A stretch of 64,000 nt of DNA from JANLUX01 sp031366005 (lineage in GTDB: Bacteria > Bacteroidota > Bacteroidia > AKYH767-A > OLB10): assembly GCA_031366005.1 (NCBI GenBank), contig JANLZB010000068.1, positions 1-64,000 on the forward strand, given 5' to 3'. Position 1 is the stretch's first letter. Every line of letters begins with the position of its first letter. Below are positions 52,984 to 61,372 of the stretch, one piece after another. Position numbers and translations under genes: made by a program. The notes below the pieces were generated by a model. The model did no database searches. It was not told the DNA's origin and saw only the letters and a list, made by a program, of their open reading frames with translations.

Positions 52984-54906
52984 ATGAAACTTCTATGTGT
53001 GACCTCTGAGAGGAAAATTGTCATTCTGTCTATATTTTTTACATTATGGAGTATTTTTAATTTGAAAGCGCAAACCTTTCCTACGGATTTCAGTCAGCAG
53101 TTGGTGGCAAATGGCTTTGCAAAACCAACGGTGTTTGCCTTTGCACCTGACGGACGTTTATTTGTTGCAGAACAGACCGGCAGGGTGCGAATTATCAAGA
53201 ATGGCAACCTGCTTACGCGTCAATTTATGAAGGTTATTGTAAATTCTAATGGCGAACGCGGCTTGCTTGGCATGGCCTTCGACCCTAACTTCAGCACTAA
53301 TCATTATTTATATGTCTATTACACCAGGCAAAACAAAGTCAACAACAGAATCAGCCGCTTTACTGCCAGTGGAGATACGGTAGTTCCTGGCAGTGAGACA
53401 GTTGTTCTGGATTTGGATTCTATACACAATGTTAATGATAATGCGGGCATTCTTCAATTTGGATTAGATGGAAAACTATATGTTAGTGTCGGAGAAAATG
53501 CAAACCCACCTAATGCTCAAAACCTCGACACTTATCACGGTAAAATTTTGCGTATTAATTCAGATGGAAGTGTTCCTGCAGGCAATCCATTTACCACTGG
53601 GAGCCCTCAGCGCCAGCGTGTATGGGCATATGGAGTAAGAAACCCTTACACAATTGCTGTTCAACCCGTTACCGGGCGAATTTTTATGAATGATGTGGGC
53701 ACTTCATATTGGGAAGAGGTGAATGAATGCACCACCGGGGGAAATAATTATGGCTTCCCTTACGTGCAAGGAATGAGTGGAAATCCGGCTTACACAGATC
53801 CAATCTATACTTATGCACATGGCTCTGCCATTGGAGAGGGATGCGCCATCACAGGTGGAACTTTCTTTAGTCCTACTTCGACCAATTATCCGAGCACTTA
53901 TATTGGAAATTATTTTTTTCTCGATTTCTGTGGAGGTTGGATAGATATGCTCACCTTAAACGGAACAACCGTTACTCGATCTAACTTTGCATCGGGTATT
54001 ACAGGTCTAATGCTTGGAATGGCTGTAGGACCAGATGGAAATATTTACTACATGTCGAGAACAGATGGTGCTGTATACAAAATTATTTACGGTCCTCCGA
54101 CCCTTACAACAATATTGAATCCTGAGGCTGATGCTTACGTTCGCGGTGGCACATATGCAAATACTAATTATGGCGCGACAACCAACCTTTTAACACAGAC
54201 TAATGCTGGTGCAGGATCGAACTATGAAACCTTTATACGATATGATCTCACATCATTCATTGGAACAGTTTCTTCTGCCAAATTGAGAATGTATGGAGGG
54301 TTAAATAACACCACCATTCCAAGTTTGAATGTAGAAGCTCATCATTGCACTGATACAACATGGCAGGAAAACGCTGTCACTTATAATACCCGGCCTGCAG
54401 CGGATTCCACCGTTCTGGCTACAACCCCTATTTCCGGAACTGTGAAGGGATACTATGAATGGGACATCACTTCGAAGATCAATGCCCTGAAAAATGCTGG
54501 TGCCACAGCCGTTACAATCAAATTAAACAACACATCCGCCAGCGGAACCCTCGCAGTGTTCAGTTCAAGGCAGGCAACCAGCAATAAACCACAGTTAGTA
54601 ATTGCATATACATCGCCACGAATGATGGCTAACACCCAACGAGATGAAAACATTGTTCCGGACTTTGATATTTTCCCCAATCCTGCTGGCAATTTCTTCA
54701 ATATCACTTTAAAGAACGTGGAGGGTGATGCATTCGTGGATATTTATGATATCAAAGGGCAGTTAGTAATGAAAAAGACAATCGAAAACAGTAACCACGA
54801 GCGCATAGATGCTGAGAGGCTGGAGAACGGAGTATATCTTATTAAAGTTTCTGACGAATATGGAGTTATGACTAAGAAAGTTATTCTCAATAAGAGAAGA
54901 GAATAA
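52984..54906 (+). CDS. Secreted PQQ-type sugar dehydrogenase-like protein with DNRLRE domain and T9SS type A domain
   Basis: After a signal peptide ending near FNLKAQ, a six-bladed propeller of the glucose/sorbosone dehydrogenase type spans residues about 30-370 (FAFAPDGRLFVAEQTGRVRI, NGERGLLGMAFDPNF, WAYGVRNPYTIAVQP, TGRIFMNDVGTSYWEEVNE). A DNRLRE (CBM96-like) domain follows (EADAYVRGGTYANTNYGATT, YETFIRYDLTSF). The end FDIFPNPAGNFFNI...GVYLIKVSDEYGVMTKKVIL is a T9SS type A domain. Catalysis and cofactor use are unproven. The 640-residue length fits this architecture. Confidence 0.88.
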   Translation: MKLLCVTSERKIVILSIFFTLWSIFNLKAQTFPTDFSQQLVANGFAKPTVFAFAPDGRLFVAEQTGRVRIIKNGNLLTRQFMKVIVNSNGERGLLGMAFDPNFSTNHYLYVYYTRQNKVNNRISRFTASGDTVVPGSETVVLDLDSIHNVNDNAGILQFGLDGKLYVSVGENANPPNAQNLDTYHGKILRINSDGSVPAGNPFTTGSPQRQRVWAYGVRNPYTIAVQPVTGRIFMNDVGTSYWEEVNECTTGGNNYGFPYVQGMSGNPAYTDPIYTYAHGSAIGEGCAITGGTFFSPTSTNYPSTYIGNYFFLDFCGGWIDMLTLNGTTVTRSNFASGITGLMLGMAVGPDGNIYYMSRTDGAVYKIIYGPPTLTTILNPEADAYVRGGTYANTNYGATTNLLTQTNAGAGSNYETFIRYDLTSFIGTVSSAKLRMYGGLNNTTIPSLNVEAHHCTDTTWQENAVTYNTRPAADSTVLATTPISGTVKGYYEWDITSKINALKNAGATAVTIKLNNTSASGTLAVFSSRQATSNKPQLVIAYTSPRMMANTQRDENIVPDFDIFPNPAGNFFNITLKNVEGDAFVDIYDIKGQLVMKKTIENSNHERIDAERLENGVYLIKVSDEYGVMTKKVILNKRRE

Positions 54907-54968
54907 ATGAACTGTTTATTTTCCGGTTGGTGTTCTTTTTTTCCATCAACCTGTACTATGTCGTAGCA

Positions 54969-54999
54969 ACTGTAAACTGTAAACCGTAAACTGTAAACT
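54969..54999. repeat. CTGTAAA tandem repeat
   Basis: ACTGTAAACTGTAAACCGTA followed by AACTGTAAACT holds four near-identical CTGTAAAC units between two convergent genes. It belongs to the family at 24761-24842 and 43431-43531. Confidence 0.5.
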
Positions 55000-55003
55000 T
55001 TTT

Positions 55004-55663
55004 TTAATTCTTCTGAAAAAACACTGAAGCATCCACCAGTTTATTTTCCACCACGGCAAAAACCTGGTCACCATCCTCGGGTTCTATTACATATCCGCCT
55101 GTGAAATAACCAAAGCTTGGAAGCACGGCCTGTTGCTTTCCGAAATAAAAACAAGGAAACTTAAAATGCTGGTTTGCCTTGCCTGTTAATTTTATTACGG
55201 GATGTATATGTCCTGCAATGTTGTAGTTCAATCCATCATAGTTAGTTTTTGGATGGTGAGTGAAACTAAAGGGATTAAATCTAAATTCTTTTTTATGAAT
55301 AGAAAGCGGCAATGAAGAATAGCACTCATCATTAAACTGATCATGATTTCCAAGTACAATATGCATTTCCACCGAATGGTATTTTTTTCTCCATGCACAG
55401 AAATGCTCCCATTCACTATTCATGGAGCTATGGAAAAGATCTCCTGTAAAAATAATGATGTGCGCATTGTTTGTTAAAATCAATTCATCCAGCCGTTTGA
55501 AATTATTTTTGATTGCCTGCAACGGAAGCGGAATTCCTTCCTTGCGGAAATGCGAAATTTTACCGAGATGGAGATCGCTGATTAAAAGCGCTTTTTCTTC
55601 CTGCCAGAAAACAGCTTTTTGCGGAAGCAGCGTAAAGTGATTATTTCTGATTACAATTTGCAT
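55004..55663 (-). CDS. pdeM: Ligase-associated DNA damage response endonuclease PdeM
   Basis: A calcineurin-like phosphoesterase with metal motifs ISDLHLGK, FTGDLFHS, VLGNHDQF and NIAGHIHP in the usual order. The HLGKISHFRKEGIPLP stretch is typical of PdeM in the ligase-associated cluster. I use ATG 55663 (219 residues); the frame from 55735 adds a hydrophobic leader not expected in the family, and a TATTTTTG promoter box lies at 55679-55686 inside it. The Lhr-like helicase gene lies upstream on the same strand. The ligase and exonuclease genes are missing. Confidence 0.88.
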   Translation of the reverse strand: MQIVIRNNHFTLLPQKAVFWQEEKALLISDLHLGKISHFRKEGIPLPLQAIKNNFKRLDELILTNNAHIIIFTGDLFHSSMNSEWEHFCAWRKKYHSVEMHIVLGNHDQFNDECYSSLPLSIHKKEFRFNPFSFTHHPKTNYDGLNYNIAGHIHPVIKLTGKANQHFKFPCFYFGKQQAVLPSFGYFTGGYVIEPEDGDQVFAVVENKLVDASVFFQKN

Positions 55664-55678
55664 TGATTTATTAAATAT

Positions 55679-55686
55679 CAAAAATA
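55679..55686 (-). promoter_or_regulatory. Candidate -7 promoter box for pdeM
   Basis: Minus-strand TATTTTTG fits TAnnTTTG and lies 15 bases before ATG 55663. It supports the shorter start. Confidence 0.4.
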
Positions 55687-55860
55687 TTGCATGACCCAAA
55701 TTTAACTTTAGTAGAAAAGATCGCTCTCCCATCAAAACCTTATTACCTTATTGATAGAAAATAAGTGAATAAAGTCGGGGTTAAGTTACAGACTTATTCT
55801 ACTAAGGTTTAATTTTTTCAAATTAATATTCTGTTTCTGCAACACATAAATACTGAGAGC

Positions 55861-58386
55861 CTATTTGTCTATTTGCTTAATAAGTTTCTGAATGCGATCC
55901 TCTATTTTTTCAGAAGTTAACTGCTCGCGGAAACGGTCCACTAAAATAGGAAATGCAAACGGAGTGGGACGCTCAGGATACTTAATAATTATTTGTTGTT
56001 GAGCAATACGTTGCAATGCTTTTCGCATGCGATGTTCCTCCAGCTGCTGATCAAGAGACTCCTGATATGCTTGTCTTATTAATAAATTATTTGGCTCATG
56101 CTCGCGAATGACTTCAAACAATAATGATGAAGAAGCCTGGATATGTTTTGTCTTCATTGATTTTCCCGGGTAACCGGTAAAAATCAATCCTGCAATAGAG
56201 GCAATCTCACGAAATTTTCTCTTCGCCATTTCAATTGAATTCACACTGTGCTGAATGTCATCCAGCAAATTCTCAGTAGTAAATAAATTATGTTCTTCTA
56301 ATACATCACTGAGATTAATATAAGTATCACTCAATAATTCAAACCCATAATCACTCATTGCAATTGAAAAACTTATCGGTGTTATTTTACTTATCCGGTA
56401 AGCAATAACAGCGGAAAGCCCTTCGTGCACAAGCCGTCCTTCAAAAGGGAAAATAAAAATATGATGGCCTTCTTTTGTTTCGCATTGTTCAATCAACAAT
56501 TGATGATGCGTAGGAATTGCTGAGTGATCATGTTGCAATTGTAATAATGGTTGAAGTTTTTTTATCTCCGGCTCTGTGGCATTGGGATTTAAAATACCAT
56601 CTAACCGTTCGCGGATAAATTCGGAAAGTTGTGATGATAAAGCAATCCTGCTGCCTTGCCAGCTTGGTACGGTTCCTTTCGTTTTGGATGATTTGCGTAC
56701 CTGGGCAATCATTTCACGCACACGAATAAATTCAAGATTCATTCCACCAAAAGAAAACACATCACCTGGTTTTAATCTCGAGATAAATGATTCTTCAATG
56801 GTTCCAATGTATTTTCCACTGAGAAATTTCACGCTGATGGCTGCATCAGATACTATGGTTCCCATGCTTAAACGATGGCGCATTGCAATACGTTTGTCTT
56901 TCACTATAAAAAGATTTCCATCTCTCTCCACTTTTCTAAATTCATCATAAGCAATTAATGTTGCTCCACCGGTAGTGATAAAACCTAACAACCACTCCCA
57001 TTCGTTCCTCGTTATATACTGATAAGCAAAAGTGGATTTGATTTCATTAAATAACTTCTCTTCTTCAAATCCATCACCCACTGCCAGTGTTACCATGTAT
57101 TGAGCAAGCACATCATAAGCATTAACAACAGGCAAGCGATCTTCAATAATATTTCTCTCCACTCCCACGCGTAAGGAAACTGCTTCAATTAATTCAAGTG
57201 CATGTGTGGGTACAAAATATATTTTACTGGTTTCACCCGGGCGATGACCGCTTCTTCCTGCACGTTGTAAGAAGCGCGAAACACTTTTCGGACTTCCCAC
57301 CTGTATTACAGTTTCAACCGGACGAAAATCCACTCCGAGATCAAGGCTTGAAGTACAAACAACAAGTTTAAGTTTTTCATTATGCAAAGCATCTTCTACC
57401 CAGTTACGTATTTCCCGATCAAGCGAACCGTGATGGATTGCCATTTGACCTGCTAGTTCTGGATATTTTTCTAAAATAAAACGATACCATATCTCAGTTT
57501 GTGATCGCACATTGATAAATAACAGTGTTGATTTACTATTGAGAACAATGGGCATTATTTTATCTAACAGATTTGTTCCGAGATAACCAGCCCAGGGCAA
57601 GCTTTCTATTTTATCAGGAAGAACTGATTCAACAATTATTTTCTTTTTTAATGTGGAGGTAATAATGATACTCTTATCCGCCTTATCCCCTTGCCCCTCT
57701 CCACAGGACAGGGGAGCGTTTTCCGAAAGTTGAATTTCTGATAATAATTTTCTTTTAAAATTTACTCCTAACAAAACATTTTTTGCTTGTTCAAGATTTC
57801 CGATGGTTGCTGATATGCCCCATGTTAAAACATCAGGTTGAATATTTCTTAAACGCGCCAATGCAAGCTCCGTTTGCACACCGCGTTTAGTGCTTAGCAG
57901 TTCATGCCATTCATCCACAACTATTAATTTAAGATGTCTGAAAACTTCTGCATTATCCTTTGTTGCAAAAAGCAAATGAAGACTTTCAGGAGTGATAAGC
58001 AGCACCTGTGGCATTGCTTTTTTCTGTGCAGTTTTATCCTTCGCACTCATGTCGCCAGTTCGAACTCCCACCTGCCAGGGAATTTCCATTTCATCACAGG
58101 CAAGCTGTAGATTACGTTGAATATCTTTGGTGAGCGCACGCAATGGTGTTATCCAAACAACGTATAATTGTGAAGCTCTCTTTTTCTTGTAATCCTTATT
58201 ATTATTAATATAATCAACCAAAACAGGTATAAACATTGCATACGTTTTACCTGAACCGGTTGGTGCATTCAGCAATCCACTTTTGCCTTCAACAAATGCA
58301 ATCAAAGTTTGTTTTTGAAAGTCAGCGAGCTTCCACTTTTTTTGCTGAAGCCATTTTTGTATTACTTTTTGACCTGGAGAATCCAT
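55861..58386 (-). CDS. Ligase-associated DNA damage response DEXH helicase (Lhr-like)
   Basis: An SF2 helicase with Walker A APTGSGKT (41-48), VVDEWHELL as the DEXH box, WGISATIGNLEQ as motif III, and SRFLQRAGRSGHRPGE as motif VI. The Lhr-type C-terminus follows (FSFGGMNLEFIRVREM). The 841-residue length matches the family. Residues about 222-237 (SENAPLSCGEGQGDKADKS) look like an inserted repeat peptide. It is probably co-functional with PdeM in DNA repair. Confidence 0.9.
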   Translation of the reverse strand: MDSPGQKVIQKWLQQKKWKLADFQKQTLIAFVEGKSGLLNAPTGSGKTYAMFIPVLVDYINNNKDYKKKRASQLYVVWITPLRALTKDIQRNLQLACDEMEIPWQVGVRTGDMSAKDKTAQKKAMPQVLLITPESLHLLFATKDNAEVFRHLKLIVVDEWHELLSTKRGVQTELALARLRNIQPDVLTWGISATIGNLEQAKNVLLGVNFKRKLLSEIQLSENAPLSCGEGQGDKADKSIIITSTLKKKIIVESVLPDKIESLPWAGYLGTNLLDKIMPIVLNSKSTLLFINVRSQTEIWYRFILEKYPELAGQMAIHHGSLDREIRNWVEDALHNEKLKLVVCTSSLDLGVDFRPVETVIQVGSPKSVSRFLQRAGRSGHRPGETSKIYFVPTHALELIEAVSLRVGVERNIIEDRLPVVNAYDVLAQYMVTLAVGDGFEEEKLFNEIKSTFAYQYITRNEWEWLLGFITTGGATLIAYDEFRKVERDGNLFIVKDKRIAMRHRLSMGTIVSDAAISVKFLSGKYIGTIEESFISRLKPGDVFSFGGMNLEFIRVREMIAQVRKSSKTKGTVPSWQGSRIALSSQLSEFIRERLDGILNPNATEPEIKKLQPLLQLQHDHSAIPTHHQLLIEQCETKEGHHIFIFPFEGRLVHEGLSAVIAYRISKITPISFSIAMSDYGFELLSDTYINLSDVLEEHNLFTTENLLDDIQHSVNSIEMAKRKFREIASIAGLIFTGYPGKSMKTKHIQASSSLLFEVIREHEPNNLLIRQAYQESLDQQLEEHRMRKALQRIAQQQIIIKYPERPTPFAFPILVDRFREQLTSEKIEDRIQKLIKQIDK
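57676..57722. repeat. Palindromic repeat inserted in frame in the helicase gene
   Basis: The segment CCGCCTTATCCCCTTGCCCC continuing into TCTCCACAGGACAGGGGAG is GC-rich and hairpin-forming, unlike the AT-rich surroundings. On the minus strand it encodes NAPLSCGEGQGDKAD, a peptide type generated by palindromic elements that sit inside open reading frames. The reading frame is preserved. Confidence 0.6.
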
Positions 58387-58677
58387 TATGTTATTAAATT
58401 AGAAAAACTGAGATTCAGAACAAAAAGTATCACTTGTATTCACACTGAAAATTAAGAAGCAAAATTAATAATATGACTCTCTTTAATGACGTGCTAACCA
58501 GCTTTGAATTCACATGAACAAAAATAATTATAACTGTACTCCTCACGTAAATAAAATGACGGAACAAAATATTAATTTAAAGTTTATATCTTTTAAAATT
58601 AGTCATTTTAATTTCTGAACATGTAATTTAGCATCAGGTTAATTGAATTATTAATTAGTTTCGAAAAAAAGCTGGTT
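58387..58677. other. Intergenic stretch, nothing recognised
   Basis: These 291 bases between two divergent genes are AT-rich, with no ORF or hairpin I can support. They must hold promoters for the helicase and cytochrome genes, but no TAnnTTTG box with a proper -33 is visible. Confidence 0.3.
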
Positions 58678-59715
58678 ATGAAGAATAAGCTTACCGCGAT
58701 GCACCTGACCCACAAAAAAAATATTATTTACTTAATACTTTTTCTTTTATTATCAGTGATGATAAAATGCAAACCCTCACTAACTGAGGATGAAACAATA
58801 CAAATTGCAATAAATGATTCGCTGATGCATAAAAGGATTGCAGATTTATTTGACCGTTCACTGGAATGGGTTGCCCCGGATACTTCTACTTTATCTTTAA
58901 ATGATTCAGGCAGAATAATACTTTATGGCCGCGATTTAATTGCAAACACTGCATTGTATTTAGGTCCTTATGGTAAAATATCTCAATCAAGTAATGGAAT
59001 GAATTGTCAGAATTGTCATCTTGATGCAGGGACAAAACTCTATGCAAATAGTTTCAGTGCTGTTGCAGCTAACTATCCTAAATGGAGGCCACGTTCCGGT
59101 GCGCTTGAATCAGTTGAGAAAAGAATAAATGATTGCATGGAACGCAGCATGAATGGAAAACAATTAGATAGCCTGAGCAATGAGATGCGTGCCATGGTAG
59201 CATATATAAAATGGGTTGGAAAAGATGTAAAAAAAGATGTAACACCTAAAGGTGCTTCTGTTGTGGATCTTCCGTTTCTTAACCGTACAGCCGATACCGC
59301 AGCTGGAAGAATTGGATACATTAAACATTGTATTACTTGTCATGGTATTGATGGTCAAGGCAAGTTGAATGATGATAAAAAAACATATCTATATCCTCCT
59401 TTATGGGGACCGCATAGTTACAATGTAAGCGCAGGTTTATATCGGTTATCAAGGTTTGGCAGTTTTATAAAATCGAATATGCCTTACCTGACAAGCAGTA
59501 ACGACAAGCCTACATTAACTGATGAGGAAGCATGGGATATTGCAGCATTTGTTAACAGCATGCCTCGCCCAGAAAAAAAATTTAAAGAAGATTATCCTGA
59601 CATAACTAAAAAACCATTTGATCATCCTTTCGGCCCTTATGCTGATAATTATCCTGAATATCAACATAAGTACGGACCGTTTACAGAAATGCCTTCTGCT
59701 AAAAAGAAAAAGTAA
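58678..59715 (+). CDS. TsdA-like dihaem cytochrome c (thiosulfate dehydrogenase family)
   Basis: TsdA joins two thiosulfates to tetrathionate (or the reverse). Haem sites are CQNCH (C110, C113, H114) and CITCH (C218, C221, H222). The conserved Cys of the first haem in RINDCMERSMNG (C153) matches the His/Cys ligation of TsdA; NCQNCHLDAGTKLYANSFS is also characteristic. A hydrophobic N-terminus suggests a membrane-anchored or periplasmic protein; the lipobox (SVMIKC) is poor. Next comes a Tat-exported DsrE-like gene, which suggests sulfur chemistry. The substrate is inferred. Confidence 0.82.
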   Translation: MKNKLTAMHLTHKKNIIYLILFLLLSVMIKCKPSLTEDETIQIAINDSLMHKRIADLFDRSLEWVAPDTSTLSLNDSGRIILYGRDLIANTALYLGPYGKISQSSNGMNCQNCHLDAGTKLYANSFSAVAANYPKWRPRSGALESVEKRINDCMERSMNGKQLDSLSNEMRAMVAYIKWVGKDVKKDVTPKGASVVDLPFLNRTADTAAGRIGYIKHCITCHGIDGQGKLNDDKKTYLYPPLWGPHSYNVSAGLYRLSRFGSFIKSNMPYLTSSNDKPTLTDEEAWDIAAFVNSMPRPEKKFKEDYPDITKKPFDHPFGPYADNYPEYQHKYGPFTEMPSAKKKK

Positions 59716-59750
59716 AATTTGATTCATATTAAAAATATTAAAACAAATAT

Positions 59751-59758
59751 TACTTTTG
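59751..59758 (+). promoter_or_regulatory. Weak -7 promoter box before the Tat-signal gene
   Basis: TACTTTTG fits TAnnTTTG, 69 bases before ATG 59828. The nearest TTTG upstream is about 29 bases away, too far to be a -33, so support is weak. Confidence 0.3.
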
Positions 59759-59827
59759 ATCATCGTTCTGTTCTGCATGTTGCTTAATTCATTTATTTAA
59801 TATAAATCATTAAAAACCACAACTCAC

Positions 59828-60553
59828 ATGAAAGAAAAAAAAGTATCACATCACACTGACCGCAGAGGATTTCTAGGAACCCTTGCAACAGGTGCTGCAG
59901 CACTGGGATTAACCACTCTGGCAGCACCATTGAAACTAAACGCTGAACCTGCTTCGCCTACTGAACCTGTTAACGAAGCAGACGCATGGTTTAACAAAGT
60001 AAAAGGTAAACACAAAATTGTGTATGATGCTACCGAACCACATGAGGTTTTCCCTTTTGCATGGGCACGTGTATTCCTGATGACCAATGCTGCTACCGGT
60101 ACACCTGAAAGCGATTGTGGCGTGGTAGTGATACTTCGTCATGCCGCTATAGGTTATGCCTTTGAAGACAGGTTGTGGGAAAAATACAAGTTTGCAGACA
60201 TGTTTAAAGCGCGCGAAATCGGACCCGGTTTCCAGGCTGCAGATGCTTCAACAGCTTTGGACAAGCGGAACCCATTCTGGAAACCCAAACCAGGAGATTT
60301 TAAAGTTCCCGGCATAGGAAATGTTGCTATCGGAATTAATGAATTGCAGGAAAGTGGTGTGATGTTTTGCGTTTGCAATGCAGCCATGACAGTTTATACT
60401 TCTGTGGCGGCCATGCAGATGAATCTGAAAGCAGAAGATGTAATGGCTGACTGGAAAAAAGGATTGTTACCCGGAATACAAATTGTACCTTCCGGTGTGT
60501 GGGCAGTAGGTCGTGCACAGGAGCATGGATGCGCTTATTGCTTTGCAGGATAA
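59828..60553 (+). CDS. Tat-exported DsrE-like protein
   Basis: A twin-arginine signal (HTDRRGFLGTLATGAAALG) shows Tat export of a folded protein. The mature part has a Rossmann-like pattern and the end LLPGIQIVPSGVWAVGRAQE, then HGCAYCFAG. That pattern resembles DsrE/DsrF sulfur-transfer proteins, with a Cys pair in GVMFCVCNAAM. It follows the TsdA-like gene by 112 bases on the same strand. A role in periplasmic sulfur handling is inferred from those two points and is not proven. Confidence 0.7.
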   Translation: MKEKKVSHHTDRRGFLGTLATGAAALGLTTLAAPLKLNAEPASPTEPVNEADAWFNKVKGKHKIVYDATEPHEVFPFAWARVFLMTNAATGTPESDCGVVVILRHAAIGYAFEDRLWEKYKFADMFKAREIGPGFQAADASTALDKRNPFWKPKPGDFKVPGIGNVAIGINELQESGVMFCVCNAAMTVYTSVAAMQMNLKAEDVMADWKKGLLPGIQIVPSGVWAVGRAQEHGCAYCFAG

Positions 60554-60569
60554 AAATTTTTTGAATAAT

Positions 60570-60601
60570 AAGGCAGGTGAAATTTAAGCCTGCCTTTTTT
60601 T
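60570..60601 (+). terminator. Rho-independent terminator
   Basis: AAGGCAGG pairs with CCTGCCTT around an 11-base loop and is followed by Ts. It ends the TsdA-like/Tat gene unit and faces the convergent response-regulator gene. Confidence 0.85.
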
Positions 60602-60614
60602 AAAAAAATAATTT

Positions 60615-61268
60615 TTATACAATATTTTTTTTAATCGCCTTTGCTACAGCTTCTGATTTAGAATGCACCTGCAATTTGTTGTAAATATTTTTGATATGAC
60701 CATTCACTGTATCAATGCTGATAAAACAAGTATCGGCAACCATTTTGTAACTCATGCCATCCACAAGGTGTTTTAAAACTTCCTGTTCGCGATTGGTTAA
60801 ATCATATTCTTCTCTGACAGCTGTTGTTGAATTGCCTTTAAACATTTTTAAAACCTTGGACGCAATGCTGGGTGTTATGGGTGCACCTCCTTCGTAAATA
60901 TCACGAATAGAAGTAATGATTTGTGCAGGTGGTGTGTTCTTTAAGATATAACCTTCTGCACCATTACAGATAGAATCAAAAATTTTATCGTTGTCTTCAA
61001 AAATAGTTTGCATCAGCACTTTTACTTCAGGGAATTTTCCTTTCAGCAACTTCACTGCTTCAATTCCATTCATTCCGGGCATTTCAATATCCATCAATAT
61101 TACATCCGGATTTGTAGCATCAATCTGCATAAGCAATTGGTTGCAATTTGCAAATGCACCACAACAGGTAAAACCATTGCTTCCATTTATCAATTGCTGT
61201 AATCCCTGGCGCAGGTTTCTGTTATCTTCAAAAATCACAACGCGAATATCTCCTGACATGTTATTCAT
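60615..61268 (-). CDS. NarL/LuxR-type response regulator
   Basis: A receiver domain (phosphorylated Asp in VILMDIEMPG, near residue 58; Lys in LKNTP) is followed by a LuxR-type helix-turn-helix (LTNREQEVLKHLVDGMSYK, DTVNGHIKNIYNKLQVHS). The 217-residue length is standard. The propeller sensor kinase on the same strand is its likely partner, which fits its HisKA_3-type kinase. It is convergent with the Tat gene. Confidence 0.93.
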   Translation of the reverse strand: MNNMSGDIRVVIFEDNRNLRQGLQQLINGSNGFTCCGAFANCNQLLMQIDATNPDVILMDIEMPGMNGIEAVKLLKGKFPEVKVLMQTIFEDNDKIFDSICNGAEGYILKNTPPAQIITSIRDIYEGGAPITPSIASKVLKMFKGNSTTAVREEYDLTNREQEVLKHLVDGMSYKMVADTCFISIDTVNGHIKNIYNKLQVHSKSEAVAKAIKKNIV

Positions 61269-61372
61269 TTAAATGGTGGCCCTTTTATCCCTGTGTAAAA
61301 ATCTATTTGTTTTCATCAATTATCAATAACATAAATAAGGGGGTTTTGTTTTAGAAAAATTAACGATTACTA

